From JAGXLC01 sp964461045 (lineage in GTDB: Bacteria > Bacteroidota > Bacteroidia > Bacteroidales > UBA12077): a stretch of DNA of 7,445 bases. Positions 6,863-7,445 of this stretch are shown in pieces. The stretch's first letter is position 1, and every line of letters begins with the position of its first letter. The notes below the pieces were generated by a model, which saw only the letters and a list, made by a program, of their open reading frames with translations, did no database searches and had not been told where the DNA came from. The translations under genes were made by a program, and so were the position numbers. Location of the stretch: positions 1 through 7,445 of the forward strand of contig CAYWSJ010000128.1 in assembly GCA_964461045.1 (NCBI GenBank), in the 5' to 3' direction.

Positions 6863-6951
6863 ATAGGCTGTAATGCGCCATGAGGGCGGGTTTACAGTGT
6901 CTAAAGTGGTCGCTTTTAGTAAGTTTTTACGGCACGGCGCATTACAGCTAT
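6863..6951. repeat. Long interrupted palindrome with bulged G, attC-like candidate
   Basis: CTGTAATGCGCC (6868-6879) is perfectly complementary to GGCGCATTACAG (6936-6947). The pairing continues outward with G6867-C6948, then an unpaired G6866, then ATA 6863-6865 with TAT 6949-6951. That makes about 16 pairs with one bulge and a 56-base loop. The loop could itself form a small hairpin (CTAAAG near 6901 with CTTTTAG near 6913). The element fills the 123-base gap between the toxin remnant and the convergent stress-protein gene. A simple terminator is unlikely because of the large loop and the lack of a T-run directly after the stem. Long imperfect hairpins with an extrahelical base and variable loops are a feature of integron attC sites, but the canonical AAC of the left R box is missing. 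Confidence 0.6.
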
Positions 6952-6956
6952 ACGTT
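6950..6956 (+). repeat. Right copy of 7-bp direct repeat ATACGTT
   Basis: The copy overlaps the outermost pairs of the long hairpin and continues as TGTTAAAAC into the end of the stress-protein gene. It pairs with the left copy at 6109-6115. If this were an attC-like crossover triplet, the GTT at 6954-6956 would be the exchange point. Confidence 0.35.
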
Positions 6957-6958
6957 TG

Positions 6959-7445
6959 TTAAAACAGTCCTTTTTTATCCGGATTCTGTATAATCAACAC
7001 GGGAATTTCCTTTTCAATTTGTCTGAAATTTTCAGTTATATTCCCCAGCAGAGAGGTAACTTTATTGGTATTGCCTTTGGCTCCTATAACAATCATGGAT
7101 GCGTTTAAGGTTTTTGCTTTTTCGTAGACCTTTTTAGCCTGGTTCTCTGCTTCTGCTTCGACTGTAAAGTAAAAATTTACTTCTTTTTCTTTAATGTCTC
7201 TTTTTTTTAGAAATTTTTTGAATTTTTTCTGTGCTTTATTTCCCAGTGCACTATAGGCCTGAAGTGTAGAAGCAGGGAAATAACTCTCACTGGTATCAAA
7301 AATGTAATAGCAACTGAGTTTCTTTCCTGTTTTTCGTGCAAAATTGTTTGCCAGTGCGAATGCTTTCTCTGATTCTTTTGAAAGGTCTATTGCACAGAAG
7401 ATATTCTCGAATGAAAGTGGGGCATCCTGAGGTACGAACATGATG
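6959..7445 (-). CDS. Universal stress protein (UspA) domain, probably C-terminal half of a tandem Usp
   Basis: The frame has a Met at 7441 but remains open to the window edge (the codon before it is ATC). The sequence around it, IMFVPQDAPLSFENIFCAIDLS, looks like the linker between two Usp domains. I therefore treat the gene as 5'-incomplete, with a first Usp domain probably beyond the window (inference). Counting from that Met, the domain starts with the strand FENIFCAIDLS (D19 at the nucleotide site) and continues through a Lys-rich helix at about residues 70-87. It closes with the nucleotide-binding loop G120-x2-G123-x9-G133 followed by N134, where ATP-binding members usually have Ser or Thr. 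The last strand is PVLIIQ. Usp proteins are cytoplasmic stress and persistence factors. Whether this one binds ATP is uncertain because of the Asn. It converges on the toxin remnant, with its stop at 6959-6961. Confidence 0.88.
   Translation of the reverse strand, partial: IMFVPQDAPLSFENIFCAIDLSKESEKAFALANNFARKTGKKLSCYYIFDTSESYFPASTLQAYSALGNKAQKKFKKFLKKRDIKEKEVNFYFTVEAEAENQAKKVYEKAKTLNASMIVIGAKGNTNKVTSLLGNITENFRQIEKEIPVLIIQNPDKKGLF

Noticed and set aside
6863..6951. Long palindrome as a bidirectional intrinsic terminator
   Set aside because: The loop is 56 bases and neither side has a T-run directly after the stem, so it does not look like a standard terminator.
6109..6956. Insertion sequence with terminal inverted repeats and target duplication
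   Set aside because: There is no transposase, and the direct repeats are at unequal distances from the inverted repeats (about 16 and 93 bases), so they do not act as flanking target duplications.
7199..7210. T-tract in the Usp gene, and a similar one near 3592-3599 in the nitroreductase gene, as phase-variation sites
   Set aside because: Both encode ordinary Lys-rich stretches in intact frames. Runs of about eight bases are common in AT-rich genomes and give no sign of variation on their own.

Overview
The window reads as chromosomal DNA from a member of the Bacteroidota, probably Bacteroidales-like. The base composition is AT-rich and strong Shine-Dalgarno sequences are scarce. Several promoters carry the phylum-type -7 box TAnnTTTG. 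The DnaG N-terminus, the PA-domain M28 peptidase and the tandem universal-stress-protein style are also typical of this group. This is an inference from protein and promoter style, not from a database match.

Layout, left to right. (1) Positions 2-2508, plus strand: the 3' part of a secreted-type M28 zinc metallopeptidase. It overlaps by ATGA the start of an unrecognised exported protein built of about ten 35-residue beta-rich repeats. (2) Positions 2569-3754, minus strand: a two-gene flavoenzyme operon. A SagB/ThcOx-like nitroreductase-fold protein comes first and overlaps a flavin reductase by 8 bases. Both are driven from a near-consensus promoter at 3784-3813. (3) Positions 4033-5994, plus strand: dnaG primase, diverging from the flavoenzyme operon. 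(4) Positions about 6109-6956: an accessory island holding a MntA/HepT toxin-antitoxin pair. The antitoxin is intact. The HepT toxin is broken by one extra G in a GGG run (6714-6716), just before its catalytic RX4HXY motif. (5) Positions 6959-7445, minus strand: a universal stress protein, probably the second half of a tandem-domain protein whose first half lies outside the window.

The most interesting part is the island in (4). The TA pair lies between an 11-bp inverted repeat (6132-6142 and 6846-6856) and a 7-bp direct repeat ATACGTT (6109-6115 and 6950-6956). A long hairpin with a bulged G sits at its 3' end (6863-6951). Joining the DNA at the GTT of the two direct repeats would give a circle of about 841 bp. 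In that circle the flanking inverted repeats would extend the 3' hairpin into a longer interrupted palindrome. This resembles the organisation of an integron-type gene cassette with an attC-like site. The canonical AAC of the left R box is absent and no integrase is visible, so the idea is a hypothesis. The remaining genes look like ordinary metabolism and housekeeping. The repeat protein has no function I can assign.
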